Source of the DNA: Nilaparvata lugens
Taxonomy: Eukaryota; Arthropoda; Insecta; Hemiptera; Delphacidae
Length of the DNA: 64,000 nt
Reading direction: 5' to 3'
Assembly (NCBI RefSeq): GCF_014356525.2
Contig: NC_052505.1
Span: 52,394,970 to 52,458,969, forward strand
Under the pieces are notes generated by a model, which ran no database searches, was not told the origin of the DNA, and worked only from the letters and a program-made list of their open reading frames with translations. Of the stretch, positions 23,043 to 33,811 are shown one piece after another. The number at the start of each line of letters is the position of its first letter. Positions within the stretch are counted from its first letter, which is position 1. Both the position numbers and the translations under genes were made by a program.

Positions 23043-23319
23043 TAAAAAATCTGGTGTGGTACACTCACACAACTTTCCTTGCTCATATTTGAAACTACGA
23101 TCAGACTTCTGTATATGTATATATAATTGGTTTCAAAGTACTTTTTCTTTGTGTGAATAATTGTGAAATTCGATGATTTTTTTAGTCGTCGTTTTTTTAA
23201 GTCGTCAAAACAGCTGTTCTACAGATGAATATCTCGACTATGTGTTCTTTTATGAACTGCGCTACCTACCTACCTCATGCACGAGAAGGAGGTTACTAAG
23301 TCCATTTCCCAAGAATGGG
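23043..23319 (+). repeat. Start of a dispersed non-coding element
   Basis: Begins with TCTGGTGTGGTACACTCACA and CAACTTTCCTTGC, the same left end as the element at 26811-27694. It leads directly into the 166-bp tandem array. The matching right end (GGCAAGGAAAG) is not found after the array, so this copy appears to lack its end. Confidence 0.65.
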
Positions 23320-24050
23320 GTGGACCCCCCATTGTTTTCCCAGAAAGGAGACTCAGGCCAGTTGATAGAGCTGATAAATACTATACAGGTATGAATTTGA
23401 AAAAAATCGGTCAAGTTATTTTTGAGAAAATCGTGAAAAACATGTTTTTTTTAGTAATTATCCGCCATTTTTCTTGAGAATATTACGGAGCTCCTGCAAT
23501 TTTCCCAGGAAAAAACTCATGTCATTTGATAGGGCTTATGAATAGCTGCTAACCATGGTTTAAATTTGAAGAAAATCGTTAAAGTCGTTTTCGAGAAAAC
23601 CGTGAAAAACATGGTTTTTTAGTCATTATCCGCCATTTTTCTCAAGAATATTACGGAGCTCATGGAATTTTCCCAGAAATGAGACTCATGCCAGTTGATA
23701 GTGCTTATGAATATCTATCCATGGTATGAATTTAAAGAAAATCGTTAGAGCCGTTTTCGAGAAAACGGTGAAAAACATGGATTTTTAGTCATTATCCGCC
23801 ATTTTTCTCAAGAATATTACGGAGCTCCTGAAATTTTCCCAGAAATGAGACTCATGCCAGTTGATAGGGCTTATAAATAGCTATCCATGGTATAAATTTG
23901 AAGGAAATCGTTAGAGCCGTTTTCGAGAAAACCGTGAAAACATGGATTTTTAGTCATTATCCGCCATTTTTCTCAAGAATATTACGGAGCTCCTGAAATT
24001 TTCACAGAAATGAGACTCATGTCAGTGATAGGGATTATATATAGTTATTC
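23320..24050 (+). repeat. Tandem array, ~166-bp unit, five copies
   Basis: Units anchored on ACGGAGCTCCTGAAATTTTC start near 23320, 23488, 23655, 23821 and 23986 (spacing 165-168 bp). Each contains AATCGTTAGAGCCGTTTTCG and ATTATCCGCCATTTTTCTC. Later units are more alike than the first. A single related monomer lies inside the 26811-27694 element at about 27190-27360, so the array arose by amplifying an internal part of that element. Confidence 0.85.
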
Positions 24051-24229
24051 ATAATCATATAAATTTGTAATCTTTATAGAACGTATATATTTATGTAGCC
24101 AATGTGAAATAAGAATTTAAGACTAAAATATCCACTCAATGGATAGTAATATGACAGTTTTGTATGGACTACTTGACAGTATCAAATTACATCATAGCGG
24201 AGTATTTTAAATCCACCAATGAGAGTGGA

Positions 24230-25015
24230 TATTTAAATTTTATGTCAATTGAAACGTCGGAAGTATGGTTGTAGAAGAATAGGGGAAGATCCATACCAAC
24301 TTGCTTGCCAGAGGTCACCAGGGATGCACACCAATTTTGAGAGCACAAGACTAGATCCCTTTATGAATAATTTTTGTGTTAAAAGTTAAGTTGTTTGAAT
24401 AATTAAAAATTAAATTTCATAAGACTCAGTGAGGACGTAGTATGACATGAGTCATTAAATTTAAATAGTCCCATTGGAGAAGACGACAGCAGCCACCAGA
24501 AAAGGCCTAGGACATTGAAACGAATCCGGATCGCCATCATAATTGTGGAAAATCGACACGTGAGTTTATTTGAAAAGTTATTAAGGAGGGCCCTCAGTGC
24601 TACGAAATAATCACAACTAAATAAAGCTAGCTTGTCGAAGGGTTATTTAAAGATTAAAATTAATATTGAAATTTGTGCAAATATTCAAATGTAAAGGGAA
24701 TATTATTGAGAACAATTTATGAGATTTAAATATTTAAGTATGCACAGATGGAATATTTAATAATATTCGATTTATCATATATGCTCACTCAGTTATCTTT
24801 TTTATCAGTAATTTATTAGAATTTTTATGAAGCTCATGTTCATAAGATAAATTGATTTATCTGAATTCCACCAGAAGCCGAACCCAAGCCCTGAGATATA
24901 TTTCAATATTTATATTTTTTAATATCTATTGGATGTAAGATTTATAAATTTTATTCAACAAGCAACAGCAAGTCGACAACTGAGCTGTATAAGTTGAAAG
25001 AATATATGTTGGTTA
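24230..25015 (-). repeat. Two-kilobase repeat, partial inverted copy C
   Basis: Read on the minus strand it follows copies A and B in order: CAACTTGCTGTTGCTTG, TATCTCAGGG..TTCGGC, GACAAGCTAGCTTTATTTAG, GAGGGCCCTCC in place of GAGGGCGCCC, then TCTTCTCCAATGGGA. It is diverged and truncated at both ends. Confidence 0.6.
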
Positions 25016-25024
25016 AAGAAGCAC

Positions 25025-25558
25025 ATGATATTAATGAATGCAAATAAGCCAAGTAAAATCTTCAGTGAGCTATCTGTGATATTTTTTCTTGATATATATA
25101 TTTTCTCATATTATTTTTATATTTGTTGCTCTATTTTTTGTTCAGTTATTTTTTATTATATTATTAAAATTTGTTGCTCGTTGATATTTTCATGTTATTA
25201 TAGATTTTTAACATGTTGAATGGTGTACCTTTTATTTATGATCCTATCTTCATGCATGACCAATATTGTTATAGTCTATTTTATTACCAGTATCGACATA
25301 GTATTTGAATTATCAACCAACTATATTCTTCACCGAATAAGTTGGATAAATCGGCGATATGCAGCATTGATGACTAAATCTTTGGAAATATTACGTTCTC
25401 AAGATTTACTTAGATTATTCAGAACCATCACATCCGATTTGGAAGAATTCAAGGGTCATAGTATTAAGTTGCAGCAGCAATACAAATTAATAGAATTTAT
25501 AGGGTATTCTGATAGAGTATCGCCTTTGATTCCGCTCGGTATCATCTTACACTGCTAA
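25025..25558 (+). CDS. Hydrophobic frame, possible chemoreceptor fragment
   Basis: Two adjacent plus frames (25025-25219 and 25220-25558), separated by one stop codon, encode strongly hydrophobic helices: FLDIYIFSYYFYICCSIFCS, then IVIVYFITSIDIVF. A segment rich in basic and polar residues (WINRRYAAL) and a helical tail follow. The pattern of helices leading to an 'N/RRY' loop recalls insect gustatory-receptor-like proteins. AT-rich DNA easily produces hydrophobic frames, though, and no conserved TYhhhhhQF end is visible. No splice sites were assigned. Weak candidate only. Confidence 0.2.
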
Positions 25559-26619
25559 CCCCTTTGTCAGATGGTGGCGAGTGGCATTGGTGATGATACC
25601 ATATTGTCTAGTACAAAAATCAGAGCCGTTATATCTATCTCTCCTGCATCTATATTTGTGGAGTAAACCGAATCAGTCATAAGAACTGTGAACTGTTAAA
25701 GCAGCCGACGTTTGCAGCCATCGAGAGCATATAAGGGATGCGAGAATAGCACTATGAAAATCATAAGCTACACAGTGAGTGATCTATTTCGTACGGACAA
25801 TGAAAGCACATAAAAGTAGTTGATTATGTTACTTTTACCATTCATTATTTTGTTATCTAGTTTCATGCATGTGGTTGAAACGTGAGACTGGTTCATGTCC
25901 TTGAGCAATGCTCCAACAGCTTCTTCTAGAGAGTACTCCAAAACTTTTCGGATATGATAAATGAGCGTAGTTCCACCAGAGACACATCCCCACAATATTT
26001 GGAGAAATGATTTTATGTCATCCCAGAAAAAAAGTTTGAGTTAATATCATGAGAGCTTGAAAACAGTTGTGAATTTATACTTAAGATTAAGCCTATGATG
26101 TTAAAGTTTGTTTGAAAATTGCTTCGGAGCCAAAATGTTCCATAAATTCAAATTACAGAAGTTCACTAGCTCTATTAGAAATAGCCTATTACTTGAGATA
26201 CTATGTGAGCATTTACCAAATAGAACAAATATGAACACATCAACTACCAGAATAAAGAGTGCTGGCGAAAAGTATGCTTCATTGAGAAGCTGGAAAGAAG
26301 GAGTGCATCAGTTCAGAAAAACAGTGTAACTGAAGATGAGAAGAGAGACAGTCGAGTTTTGTTTTTGCGAGCATTGTTTTCGGGCGGCGTAATATTCTTC
26401 TTTCAAGTCAGTGTCTTCCTCCTCCGGCGTTAGAATCATGATCCTGATATCAGAGCCAGAGCTGAGATTCACTCTATACTGACAGCACTTACCATGAATA
26501 ACAGTATGACTCTCCATTCAAACAATACTGACAGTGAACTGTGGCAAACAACTCCTCTGTCACGGCTCACAGAAGAGTCCCTTTCAAAGATTCGGTCGCC
26601 ACTACAAACAGAGGCCAGT
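25559..26619. other. Non-coding or unassigned stretch
   Basis: Short frames on both strands (25768-25995 minus, 26108-26329 plus, 26308-26517 minus) have no recognisable domain or convincing splice context. No repeat recognised. Confidence 0.4.
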
Positions 26620-26810
26620 CAGTGTATGAATGAGGAGGAGAAGGAGGAGAGGGTGGTGGAGGAGAATGAAGAGAGGAAAAATAACGAGGAGGATGTGAAA
26701 GAGAATATAGGAACAAAGTCATGAAAAGAAGGAGTAGCAAGGTAAGAGAAAGAAGGAAGGCGAATGAAGGGTGATAAAGAAAAAGCATAGGATAGAGAGA
26801 AGAAAAAAAA
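26620..26810 (+). repeat. Purine-rich tract, left part
   Basis: Nearly all A and G (GAGGAGGAGAAGGAGGAGAG type). The antisense Ser/Pro/Phe-rich frame is compositional. The tract resumes at 27695, on the other side of an inserted element. Confidence 0.75.
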
Positions 26811-27485
26811 TCTGGTGTGGCGCACTCACACAACTTTCCTTGCCGTTATGAAAATTGATCACCTGACGCTAGTGTTCCCGCGCATCTCAAGTCTACTACT
26901 ATTCAAATTTCAAAGATCTGAGCCAGCTGGTGACAGGACAATAACGCTGGAAACACACGAGGTCTGCTATATCTTCATAGTGAATTATTTAATAGAATCA
27001 ACAGTTGCCAAGAGTTTGCAATTGAAATAATCACATTTTCTCGAATTTCGAGCTTATTTTCAATTTTAGGTGAGAATTTAACTGACCATTAATTGTAGAG
27101 ATTTTTATGCTCAATCTTTTTCACTTGATTTTTTTGTTTAAATTGTATCTGAAGCCTGATAGTTGGGAATGTAAAATCAAACTTTGCATAGATGGGGCGG
27201 AGCTCCTGAAATTTTTACAGATATGGGACTTGTGGCAGTTGATAGAGCTTATCAATGGCTATTGTTGGTAATAAATTTGATCAAAATCGTTGGAGCCGTT
27301 TTCGAGAAAATCGTGAAAAACCCTGTTTTTGACAACATTTTCACCATTTTAGCCGCCATCTTTAATTGCATTTGATCGAAATTGTTCGTGTCGGATCCTT
27401 ATAGTGTAAGGACCTTAAGTTTCAAATTTCAAGTCATTCCGTTGATTGGGAGATGAGATATCGTGTACACAGACGCACATACACT

Positions 27486-27545
<60 letters not shown>

Positions 27546-27694
27546 ACACACACACACATACAGACCAATACCCAAGAACCACTTTTTTGGACTCAGGGGA
27601 CCTTGAAACGTATAGAAATTTAGAAATTGGGGTACCTTAATTTTTCTCGGAAAGCAATACTTTCCTTACCTATGGTAATTGGGCAAGGAAAGTA
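26811..27694 (+). mobile_element. Non-autonomous element with TTTCCTTGCC ends
   Basis: Starts TCTGGTGTGGCGCACTCACA with ACTTTCCTTGCC and ends ATTGGGCAAGGAAAGTA, so the ends carry a short inverted repeat (CTTTCCTTGCC and GGCAAGGAAAG). Inside are one monomer of the 166-bp unit, a CA microsatellite and the segment shared with 1340-1640. It has no coding capacity. It sits within a purine-rich tract. Class unknown. Confidence 0.65.
27486..27558 (+). repeat. (CA)n microsatellite
   Basis: Over 30 CA units with two interruptions, internal to the element 26811-27694. Confidence 0.9.
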
Positions 27695-28080
27695 AAAAGA
27701 AGAAGTGGAAGAGAGAGAAAAAGAAGAAGAGGATGAAAAAGAAGAAGAAGAAAAAAAAGGATGAGGAGGTGATGAGAAAAAAGAAGTGTATGGAGTATAG
27801 GTGAATGAGAGAAGGATATGAAAAGCGGAAGAAGATTAACATGATGCTATAATGGAGGAGGCAGAAGATGTAGAATTGAGAAATAGAATATATAAGAATT
27901 GTAAAAAATACTGATAAAAAGTAGGTGAATGAGATAGAGAGTACCTGAAGAATGCGGAGAAGAAGGAGGAGGGGAATTCGAGGAGAAAGATTTTATCATA
28001 GTAGAGGGTGAAAATATGATGTTGAAGGAAAGTCATTTGACTTCAATTTTTGAGAGAACGACGGAAGAAGGAGGCAGAGG
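27695..28080 (+). repeat. Purine-rich tract, right part
   Basis: Runs of AGAAGAAGAGG-type sequence, progressively less pure toward 28080. With 26620-26810 it probably formed one tract before insertion. Confidence 0.7.
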
Positions 28081-29056
28081 AGAGAGAATACAATTTTGAA
28101 CGTGATGATTTAACTTAAATTTTTATATTACAATGAATTTCTCTTGTGTACGATCATCCATTTCAAAGCAAAAAAGGTTCACTTCAAAGAAATCTCATCA
28201 TAAATTCATAATGAGTCACACACCATATTATAATGATGCTCAAATATACCATTGTTTGAGCACGTGTGATAGAGACGTGATTAAGAGCCGTTCAGTTTTG
28301 GCATACATCGTACAGCAGAGAACCTTTCTCCATTATTTGGTATTTTCAAAACGATTCACACTGGATTGGAAATGAATAGTGATGTGCAATTTGCATATTC
28401 ATACTTTTGGTTGTTCACGCTCGAATAACGACCAATTGAAAAGATAGAGTATTGTTATGTAAACATGTATGATAAGTGATTGGATATATGTGGCACACGT
28501 GTGTTACTCATTTTTTTCACATCTATGGCTGGAAGCAGAATGTGATAATCCTTAATAACTCATCCAAAGCTAGAGGAATCTCTCTACCACAGTATATCAC
28601 GCTTCTCTTATCTTCAAACATGATTGCACATTCAATTGTTTGATTCCATGAAATGTTAATAACCAACATAAGGAAAATTATAATACCTTTAAACTTACTC
28701 TTAAGCAATGTTGAAAACAACACTTTGCATTTCAACTCGAAATTCTCCAGTAGATGACAGCTAGTGTTCTACTTTCAACTCCGCATACTAAAACTCCTGT
28801 AACGTTCTGTATGTAATATTCTAAAATCTGCCAACAGGTAGATCATTCAATGGGCGATGATAATAGAAAAGTCTTTGATTTGGATTCATTAAGATTTGAA
28901 AGATGCATTCGAGAAAAGAAGAAAAACTTGCGGTTTATCAAACGATTTTATTAAAGTAAGAAATGTGATTGAGTGACTAGTGGGTAGTCAAATTCTGTTG
29001 TTTGAATTCTTATAAATTATACCTTGCATTGAGAAAACTACACACATTTTTCATTC
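28081..29056. other. Non-coding stretch
   Basis: No domain-bearing frame. The frames at 28133-28375 (plus) and 28523-28735 (minus) lack similarity I recognise. Confidence 0.4.
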
Positions 29057-29174
29057 ACTAATTAAGCAAAATATTGTTTAGTGACAAGACTATATGATTG
29101 ACTTTAAATTCCACACAGGAAATAACATTTTACTTACACGAATAACTTAGTCGATAAACTATTCATAATAATGG
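29057..29174 (+). repeat. 118-bp direct repeat, left
   Basis: Identical, apart from one base, to 29938-30055 at an offset of 881 bp. The pair brackets 763 bp. Confidence 0.9.
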
Positions 29175-29937
29175 GATGAATTAGGATGACGATTGATTCC
29201 CTCTATACTTTGGATCTTCAATACCCCTTTTGGGTGAGTATTTTTATTATTGTCATTGAATATGATTTATAATTGGTGAAGTGATTTATGTATGTTAATA
29301 ATATTATTTATTTCCTCGTAGGAAGCGGTGAATTGTATTGATTTGATGATCTACCTAGATCATCAATTGAATACAATACTATTAGATATTGGTAATTATT
29401 ATGTTTCTAGTTCTGTTGTAAATTTGTCATCAGGTTTCTGTATCGGGCTGAGAATTTCCATTGTAAAAGGGCCGGCGACTTCTTCCAACCATGGATGGAA
29501 TCGTACGTCATTGAACGCTGATGAGGAGAGAACAAGACTAACTCCCTTTTGGATCTGTCGCCGCGACGCCTGAACATTCCTGGAGGACGACTAATCATCC
29601 TCACCCTTCATCCATCTCCGCCAGGGACTCCGGACATCGCGACGACAACTACAAGATGAGTACTTGATCTTTCCCCACCAGAATTCAATGTGTCCCTTAA
29701 ATTTTGGTCTCTTAAAGACAAAGATAATCTTTAATTGAAGAAAGTATTTATTGTAAAGTGTTGTTTGAATTTAAATATTTAATATAGAGGCAATCATCGT
29801 CAAATGATTTTTATTTCGGATTCCTCACCACTGGAATAGTACTAGAATTTCACTAACCCCTCCACCATCGGGGTCTCGCATGATTTCCAAACTTAATTAT
29901 AGTTGTCTGAGAATTTAGGTTCTCAAAAGACACTATA
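29175..29937. other. Segment between 118-bp direct repeats
   Basis: Contains a less AT-rich part (29440-29660) and an 81-codon plus frame (29328-29573) with no recognised domain. No primer-binding site follows the left repeat and no polypurine tract precedes the right one, so the repeats are not demonstrable LTRs. Confidence 0.4.
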
Positions 29938-30055
29938 ACTAATTAAGCAAAATATTGTTTAGTGACAAGACTATATGATTGACTTTAAATTCCACACAGG
30001 AAATAACATTTTACTTACACGAATAACTTAGTCGATAAACTATTCATAATGATGG
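29938..30055 (+). repeat. 118-bp direct repeat, right
   Basis: Second copy of 29057-29174. Confidence 0.9.
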
Positions 30056-30647
30056 TCAGAGAGATGAAAATTATCTGATTAACCGTTCTATAACAATCTT
30101 ATCATTAGTTCTTTGTGAATAAGCAAAAATGAATTGATAATATCGATGTTTTCAGAAGCAGAAATCCAACGAAAATAAAAACCTCGTTTTTATCACTAGA
30201 ATTGAGGACTTATGTATTTGATGTTGAGAGAACGAATGTGAAAGTGAAAGGTTGAAGTACAGACAGAACGAATAAAGGGTCCAATTCCGATTGAGCGTCA
30301 AAGCCACTGCTAATAGCTAATGAACGGGTCATGTAATACTTTCCTATTTCCGTCCAGAGCGAATTTAATAGTAAACAAGAGAGTGTCTTTGTACCGAACC
30401 TGATAATATTGAATCATGCCGCCGTAGGCTCCTTTCAAACATAGATGAAAGGCACCGCTTTACATGCACATTTTCGATAAAATACTCGTCCTCGAAATCG
30501 CTTGCTCTAATCAGCAACTATTGATTTTAATTTTCGGAGTTGCTGGGATTGAGATTCACTTCTGGAAATCAGTTTTGGAGGGTGTTTCATTTCGATAAAT
30601 GAAAAACAAATCCTTGATTATCATATCTGCTATCAGTACAGAAGAAC

Positions 30648-30648
<1 letters not shown>
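30056..30648. other. Non-coding stretch
   Basis: Nothing recognised on either strand. Confidence 0.4.
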
Positions 30649-30720
<72 letters not shown>

Positions 30721-30733
30721 TAATAATAATAAT
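30649..30733 (+). repeat. (AAT)n microsatellite, LINE tail
   Basis: About 28 ATA/AAT units. On the minus strand it directly follows the 3' UTR of a LINE fragment, which fits an expanded 3' tail of that element. Confidence 0.9.
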
Positions 30734-31081
30734 ATTTTATTGTCATTAAACTTTGAAAAAAGCAATGGACAACGTCACAATCGTTATTCGCATACACATA
30801 CAACATATACATATATAATGTAAACAATAAAAACAGGACTTTACAATAATAAAATATGCAATACATTCAACTTAGAAATGAATTGAGCCATCATTTAAAG
30901 CTAGGAACTCAGTAATAACATAAAAGGAATGTCCAGCCACTCCTGAAGCTTACGTCTAAGAACGCTGATTGGATAATCTTTCACCTGTCTTGATAGCTCA
31001 TTGTAGCTTTTGATCCCAATTACTTCATAGCTCTTTGTTGATATCGTCAGTCGGTTAAAGGGTACATTTATCATTTCACAA
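30734..31081 (-). mobile_element. 5'-truncated LINE 3' end
   Basis: On the minus strand 31081-30901 encodes the last ~60 residues of a LINE ORF2 (YEVIGIKSYNELSRQVKDYP, then LRRKLQEWL). It ends in TAG at 30903-30901, followed by a short AT-rich 3' UTR, AATAAA and the TTA tail at 30649-30733. The layout matches other LINE C-termini in the window. It abuts the oppositely oriented ORF1 at 31082. Confidence 0.7.
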
Positions 31082-31746
31082 GCCGAGTCAAGGCTGGAAA
31101 TATCCCTTCAGTCTTGTCTGGAGAAGCTTGGCTCCACTTCTGAAACTTTAGTCAGGCTTGAGGAAATAATCAAAACCCAACAGGCTACAATATCGAACTT
31201 GCAATCCGAAAATACCAAACTGAAAAAAATGTGGATATGCTAAATGAGAGGGTGGATACTCTCGAACAATATGGGCGAAGAAACACCCTCGAAATACACG
31301 GGATTCCTGCTGCGCGTGAAGAAAATACCAGAGACCTGGTGCTGGCTGCCTGTAAAGCGGTCGGAGTCGAGCTGCGTCCGGAGGCGATTGACTGCTGTCA
31401 CCGCCTTCCCAAGGGAGCAAATCAACGCTCGCCGGGCATCATAGCCAAGTTCGTCCGACGCGATGTCGCACACATGGTCCTCGACAAGAAAAAACAAATG
31501 AGGAATCTTTCTTCGCGTGACGTTGGTGTTCGGGGTGAGGAACACTCCGTTTTCATCAACTTGTCGCTGACTGCGATGCGGAGGAAGATATTATCTCAGG
31601 TAAAGAAGCTGCAAAAGGATCACGGATTCAAGTATGTGTGGGTGGATAAAGCGGGCAATATAAAGGTAAGACCAGTTGATAAGGGTAGGGTCACAGTGAT
31701 TAATTCTGATACGGAACTGAACGCTTTCATTGCTACTTTGGCGTAA
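31082..31746 (+). pseudogene. LINE ORF1, FP25K-like RNA-binding type
   Basis: The first part (to about 31228) reads as a coiled coil rich in Leu/Glu/Lys (TLVRLEEIIKTQQATISNLQ). A run of seven A at 31223-31229 carries an indel, and the frame then continues from 31231 with LEQYGRRNTLEIHGIP, CHRLPKG, IIAKFVRRDVAH and GFKYVWVDKAGNIKVRP to a stop at 31744-31746. This is the baculovirus FP25K-like/transposase-22-like domain arrangement seen in many LINE ORF1 proteins, which bind RNA and form the retrotransposition particle. N-terminus truncated, frame broken. Confidence 0.75.
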
Positions 31747-32686
31747 CTAAACTTTTAAAAACCTTCTATGTAGGAATATGACTTGACTGACTCTATTTTT
31801 CTTTGATATTCAATTATATCATTCACCTCTAGTGGATATTGAAAATTGTTGGCCTACTATAACCAATGTTATGGATTATAAATTATCATGGCTACTGCCT
31901 ATATTTGTCTGGAAATCTCCTCTATTGTATTTTAAGTGGTTTAATTTATTCTATTATTCCTTATAATGTTGAATGGGAAGATCAATCAATTGATTAGTTG
32001 GTAGATTGACTGATTCACTTTGGTCTATTATCGAATTTTTGATCTGTTCATTCATTCTTTGTGGAAACAGTTGAATTTGATTGTTGAACGAATATTTTTA
32101 ATTGGTTTCAATAATATTCATTCGTAAGTTCATACATTCTACGATATATTAATGTTCATTCTAGTGAATGTAAATTGTTATTCAAGAGGCTTGTTAAATC
32201 TGTTCCTTTTCCTGTCAGATTGTTCTAAATTTAGTTTCAATTCCAACACTGAATCGGTTATATAATTAGATAATTTCGCTTATGGAATGAATGCAACTTA
32301 TCAATAAAGTATTTCCTTCACTGTGATTGCAATTCCCAACTGATGATCTTTATCAAGTTTTTTCCATAACTGAATAGGCTTCCAGATAACAGAATATTAT
32401 GAGAGGTTCGATTGCTCGTCCTACTATAGAGTTGAGCCATTATTGATAACAATAGATTGTTTATATATATAGCCTATACAGCTCATTTAGCCTACTAAAA
32501 TAATAAACGTAATTCATCTGAAACATTTCTTACAATTATTATTCTTATTAGAATATGGCAAAAACTTATTTTCAACCTTTTATTTTTAAGGGAGGCACGG
32601 CGTGGAGCCTCAAATTGTTTTGTTCTTTCCCTTTGCAATTCTCTTCTTCTTTCTCTCTTTCTTCATAATAATAACTTTTCACTTTA
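31747..32686 (+). other. Inter-ORF region of LINE
   Basis: 940 bp with no frame between ORF1 and ORF2, unusually long for this kind of element. It may contain a later insertion, but I found no terminal repeats. A pyrimidine-rich stretch (32630-32665) precedes the ORF2 ATG. Confidence 0.4.
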
Positions 32687-33811
32687 ATGGTTACTGATGA
32701 TATTGACAGATTTCAATATGTTTATTGTAATGAAGTTCCATACAATACTGAACTGATTAAAGTTTTTTCATCTGAAATGAATCACATAAATATTTTACAG
32801 CAAAATATCAGAAGTTACACAAAAAATTTCGATGATTTCTTGATTAACATAGGGGCAATGAATGTGAAATTTGATATAGTTGTGCTGACGGAGACCTGGC
32901 ACTGCGATGATACTACCATAGCGCCGCTCGAGGGGTTTGATTTGATAGCGACTAATCACAAAAGGAATAGAAATGATGGTACAATAATTTTTGTAAATAA
33001 GTCGCTGTCGGTTGAACCCCGGGAGGTTGCATTAGGTGATGTTTATGGACTGATGTTGGACTGGACGTGTGACGGTAGACAAGTTAAATTACTTGCTTTA
33101 TACAGAACTCATGATAGTGACATTGACACCTTTCTTGACAGCCTAGAACAATACTGTAGTACACTTTCGAAAAACTCCACCAACATAATAAAATTGTGGG
33201 AGATTTAAATATAAATATATTGGATACAGACAATAGAGGTGAGCGTTATTTGAACATCCTAGCGGAAGGTGGATTTGTTAGCTGCATTGATAAGCCTACT
33301 CGGGTGACTGTTGACAGTATGACCTGCATTGACCACTGCTTTATAAAACATCCCAATTACGACCAAGTACGGGCAGCAGTTATCCATAGCCACATTACCG
33401 ACCACTACTGTACTGCCTTACAAATCGAACTAGACGCTGGTGCCTGAATTGCCTCCCACTCACACTACTTACTTGGACAGATCTGCCTTCACATCACTTC
33501 TAAGAAGTCAAGACTGGCAGGCTGTTCTACATACTAATGACGTCAATGAAAGCGCATTAAACTTTGAGAGAATCCTACAATCAATACTGAACAGATCTCA
33601 TAAACCACACAGGCATTGTAATAGATTAAATAAAATCAAACCTTGGATTTCAACTGGTCTGATTAAATGTATTAGGAGAAGAGATAAGCTCAGTAAATTG
33701 GTCAAAAAACAGCCCTACAATGTAGAATTAAAAAATCATTTTAAAGCATACAGAAACAGACTAACTAGTCTAATAAAATTTCAAAAACAGCAGTATTATA
33801 GACAAATATAA
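32687..33811 (+). pseudogene. LINE ORF2, APE-type endonuclease and linker
   Basis: From ATG 32687 the frame gives the endonuclease: ILQQNIRSYTKNFDDFL, VLTETWHCDD, ALYRTHD. The frame shifts near 33190 into GDLNINILDTDN and a DHCFIKHP segment, ending HSHITDHY. It shifts again near 33440 into the linker (KPWISTGLIKCIRRRDKL) and once more near 33800. Catalytic-type residues (N in QQN, E in TETW, D in GDLN, H in SHITDH) are preserved across the broken frames. Confidence 0.8.

Noticed and set aside
23320..24050. CRISPR-like regular array
   Set aside because: Units are 166 bp with no spacer alternation, in a eukaryotic genome. It is a tandem repeat.
25768..25995. Minus-strand 75-codon frame considered as a receptor C-terminus
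   Set aside because: No family motif and no splice context.
26567..26833. Ser/Pro/Phe-rich minus-strand frames
   Set aside because: Complement of a purine-rich tract; composition only.
27446..27640. His/Thr-rich frame
   Set aside because: Translation of the CA microsatellite.
29057..30055. Calling a TRIM-type LTR element
   Set aside because: No primer-binding site, polypurine tract or target duplication seen. Left as a direct repeat.
30556..30866. Tyr-rich and Ile-rich minus-strand frames
   Set aside because: Translation of the (AAT)n tail of a LINE.
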